Below, piece after piece: positions 62,373-64,000 of a DNA stretch of 64,000 nucleotides. Below the pieces are notes generated by a model that saw only the letters and a program-made list of their open reading frames with translations, made no database searches and was not told the DNA's origin. Origin of the DNA: Paenibacillus curdlanolyticus YK9 (GTDB lineage: Bacteria; Bacillota; Bacilli; Paenibacillales; Paenibacillaceae); contig NZ_AEDD01000013.1 of NCBI RefSeq assembly GCF_000179615.1, positions 62,001 to 126,000 of the forward strand, written 5' to 3'. How positions within the stretch are numbered: the first letter of the stretch is position 1; each line of letters begins with the position of its first letter. A program made the translations under genes and the position numbers.

Positions 62373-64000
62373 TCATTCCTGCTCGGCCTCTACCGACAAG
62401 GCGCCAGCAGGCATCCGGCTGTTCCGATAGTCCGTCGGATTTTCCCCTGTATACTTCATGAACACTTTCGTAAAATAGCGCCGCTCCGAGTAGCCAACTT
62501 CCTTCGCAATCTGCGCAACGCTCTTCGGCGTCTCTACGAGCAGCACCTTCGCTTTGTCCATCCGCTGACGCGTTACATATTCGATGAAGGTGCAACCGAA
62601 CGTTTGCTTGAATAACAAGCTGAAGTACGATGCGCTCAGCCCGACCTGCGTAGCCGCTTCCTCGACGCTCAGATCACGGAACAGATTCCGATCCATGTAA
62701 ACCTTCGCTTCAAGCATCGATCGCTCGGATTGCTTGCGCGTGTCGCGCTCCAGCCCTGCATCCGATAGCTGGCGGATCATCGCGATCAAATCCTTCACGC
62801 CGTACAGCTTATCGAGCTTGCGCCACAGCTGATCCTCCTGCTCCCGGCGCAGCAGGCCCGTTTCCTTCATCTCCCGAAGCACATGCAGCGCAAAAAAATG
62901 AAGCATCGGCCGCAATCGGCCATAAGCCGCCTCGTCGATCCGCTGCAGCTGAGCGCTTACTTCTCTCAGCTCCGCATCGACCGCCACCCCATCGCCGCGC
63001 TTTAGCCCGCTGACAAGACGCTCGGCGATGCCCCACATCGCCTGCTCTGCACCCGATTGCCCCGGCGTATCCTGCGTATGGAACCGAATCGGCTCGTCGC
63101 CGCACTCCGTCGCCAGCTGCATGCCGCGCTGTACAGTCTTGTAGGCGTCCGCTAATTCAACAGCCGAAACATAGTTGGGATAAATCCCTGCCTCCAGCTT
63201 CAGCTTCACATGCTTCTTCACCTGATCGAGCAAATCTTGCGCCCAGCACTGGACCGCCTCACGGTCGAAGGGAACGGATGAACCGGTTTGTCCGCCGCCC
63301 GCCTGCTCAATAAGCACGCACCATTCGCCGTCGCGTGTTTGGATGACCGCATGGGCTTGACCGAGCTGCTCCATCGATTCGCGCAATACGTTGCAGATGG
63401 CAAAATTCCACAGCTTGCGCTCCTTGTCGCTCCACTCCCGCCAATCCTTCGCAGCCTCCGCCCCGACATCATAATTGAATAAGGCAAGAGCGTAGGTCCG
63501 GTCCGAAATCCGGCTCTCATCCCCGTTAAGCAGCCAATGGTCAGACGAGAGATCCGTATAATCCATCAGAATGTCATACAGCATCTTCTCTCCCGCCAAG
63601 CCGATCATCCGCCCCAGCTTGCGTTCTTCTTCCTTACGCTGAAGCCGCTTCTGACGGCGCTCATTCATCACGCGGGCGATGACCCCTGTCAGCTCATCGT
63701 ACGGAATCGGCTTGAGCATATAATCCTTCACGCCATATTGGATAGCCATCCTCGTATAGGCAAAATCCTGATAACCCGACAGCATAATGATATCGACGTC
63801 CAGCTCTTCCGCACGAATCCGTTTGACCAGCTCAAGTCCGTCCATAACGGGCATCCGAATGTCACATAAAAGCAGATCCGGCGACTCCGCCTGAATCAGC
63901 TCATGAGCCTCAACGCCATTTCGAGCGGTGCCCACGACCTCCAAGCCGAGCATATCCCAAGGGATAACCTTCTCGAGGTTACGCGAGATATGCGGCTCAT
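62373..64000 (-). CDS. YesN-type response regulator with AraC domain (5' end cut off)
   Basis: The frame runs off the window edge; only about ten residues seem missing, because the last readable residues are EPHISRNLEKVIPWDMLGLE, the start of a DDEPHI-type receiver. It has the phospho-acceptor in LLLCDIRMPVMDG, the Lys in DYMLKPIPYDEL, a middle region of about 280 residues, and a C-terminal AraC domain (LSVEEAATQVGLSASYFSLL, AKEVGYSERRYFTKVFMKYT). Such regulators pair with YesM-type kinases and control sugar uptake operons; the partner should lie outside the window. Confidence 0.93.
   Translation of the reverse strand, partial: EPHISRNLEKVIPWDMLGLEVVGTARNGVEAHELIQAESPDLLLCDIRMPVMDGLELVKRIRAEELDVDIIMLSGYQDFAYTRMAIQYGVKDYMLKPIPYDELTGVIARVMNERRQKRLQRKEEERKLGRMIGLAGEKMLYDILMDYTDLSSDHWLLNGDESRISDRTYALALFNYDVGAEAAKDWREWSDKERKLWNFAICNVLRESMEQLGQAHAVIQTRDGEWCVLIEQAGGGQTGSSVPFDREAVQCWAQDLLDQVKKHVKLKLEAGIYPNYVSAVELADAYKTVQRGMQLATECGDEPIRFHTQDTPGQSGAEQAMWGIAERLVSGLKRGDGVAVDAELREVSAQLQRIDEAAYGRLRPMLHFFALHVLREMKETGLLRREQEDQLWRKLDKLYGVKDLIAMIRQLSDAGLERDTRKQSERSMLEAKVYMDRNLFRDLSVEEAATQVGLSASYFSLLFKQTFGCTFIEYVTRQRMDKAKVLLVETPKSVAQIAKEVGYSERRYFTKVFMKYTGENPTDYRNSRMPAGALSVEAEQE

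Overview
The window looks like chromosomal DNA of a spore-forming Gram-positive bacterium of the Paenibacillaceae (Paenibacillus or Cohnella-like). The pointers are an alpha/beta-type small acid-soluble spore protein, a YtaF-type sporulation membrane protein, a PhoP/PhoR and Pst phosphate system with TGTTAA Pho boxes, SLH-type surface domains, a T-box leader, frequent TTG/GTG starts behind strong GGAGG sites, and several families of intergenic repeats. This placement is inferred from gene content; no database was searched.

Layout. 0-9 kb is an accessory-looking stretch: a DJ-1/PfpI protein with a membrane partner, a small lipoprotein operon whose last gene is frameshifted, a DoxX protein behind a striking double palindrome, a diguanylate cyclase whose extracellular sensor resembles a carbohydrate-binding module, two small AT-rich genes, and a secreted GH16-type glycosidase with FN3 and chitin-binding modules. 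9.6-13.6 kb is an AT-rich island between an intact tRNA-Ala(GGC) and a displaced 3' tRNA-Ala fragment. It carries a three-gene type I Thoeris anti-phage system (thsA with SIR2 and SLOG domains, plus two TIR-type thsB genes) and is flanked by structured tRNA-associated repeats.

13.6-20.2 kb is core: nrdR, a spore protein gene, a lytic transglycosylase, coaE, ytaF, mutM and polA. 20.7-27.6 kb is phosphate uptake: two pstS paralogues, pstC, pstA, pstB, phoU, and a soluble CBS-chemoreceptor-type protein. 27.8-36.6 kb holds metabolic genes: an M20 hydrolase, an SPFH/ribbon-helix-helix pair, pepT, an SLH-linked S9 peptidase, and an oxidoreductase divergent from an AraC regulator.

36.8-38.4 kb is an intact IS3-family element. 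38.4-51.2 kb is a dense signalling region: two large hybrid histidine kinases with REC-REC-HPt tails, a GGDEF-EAL protein, three response-regulator or HTH proteins, and phoR-phoP. 51.2-54.9 kb has a BASS transporter, T-box-controlled serC, a DinB protein and a PH-domain protein.

55.0-57.1 kb is a 51-bp-period tandem array of hairpins split by a second IS3-family element. 57.1-64 kb has class I fumarase, YfbR, a membrane protein, nagZ and the truncated end of a YesN-type response regulator.

Most unusual features: the Thoeris island at tRNA-Ala; a four-palindrome element with 51/73/52 and 52/73/52 spacing present as two inverted copies about 40 kb apart; the covarying 51-bp hairpin array; and the CBM-like sensor on a diguanylate cyclase.
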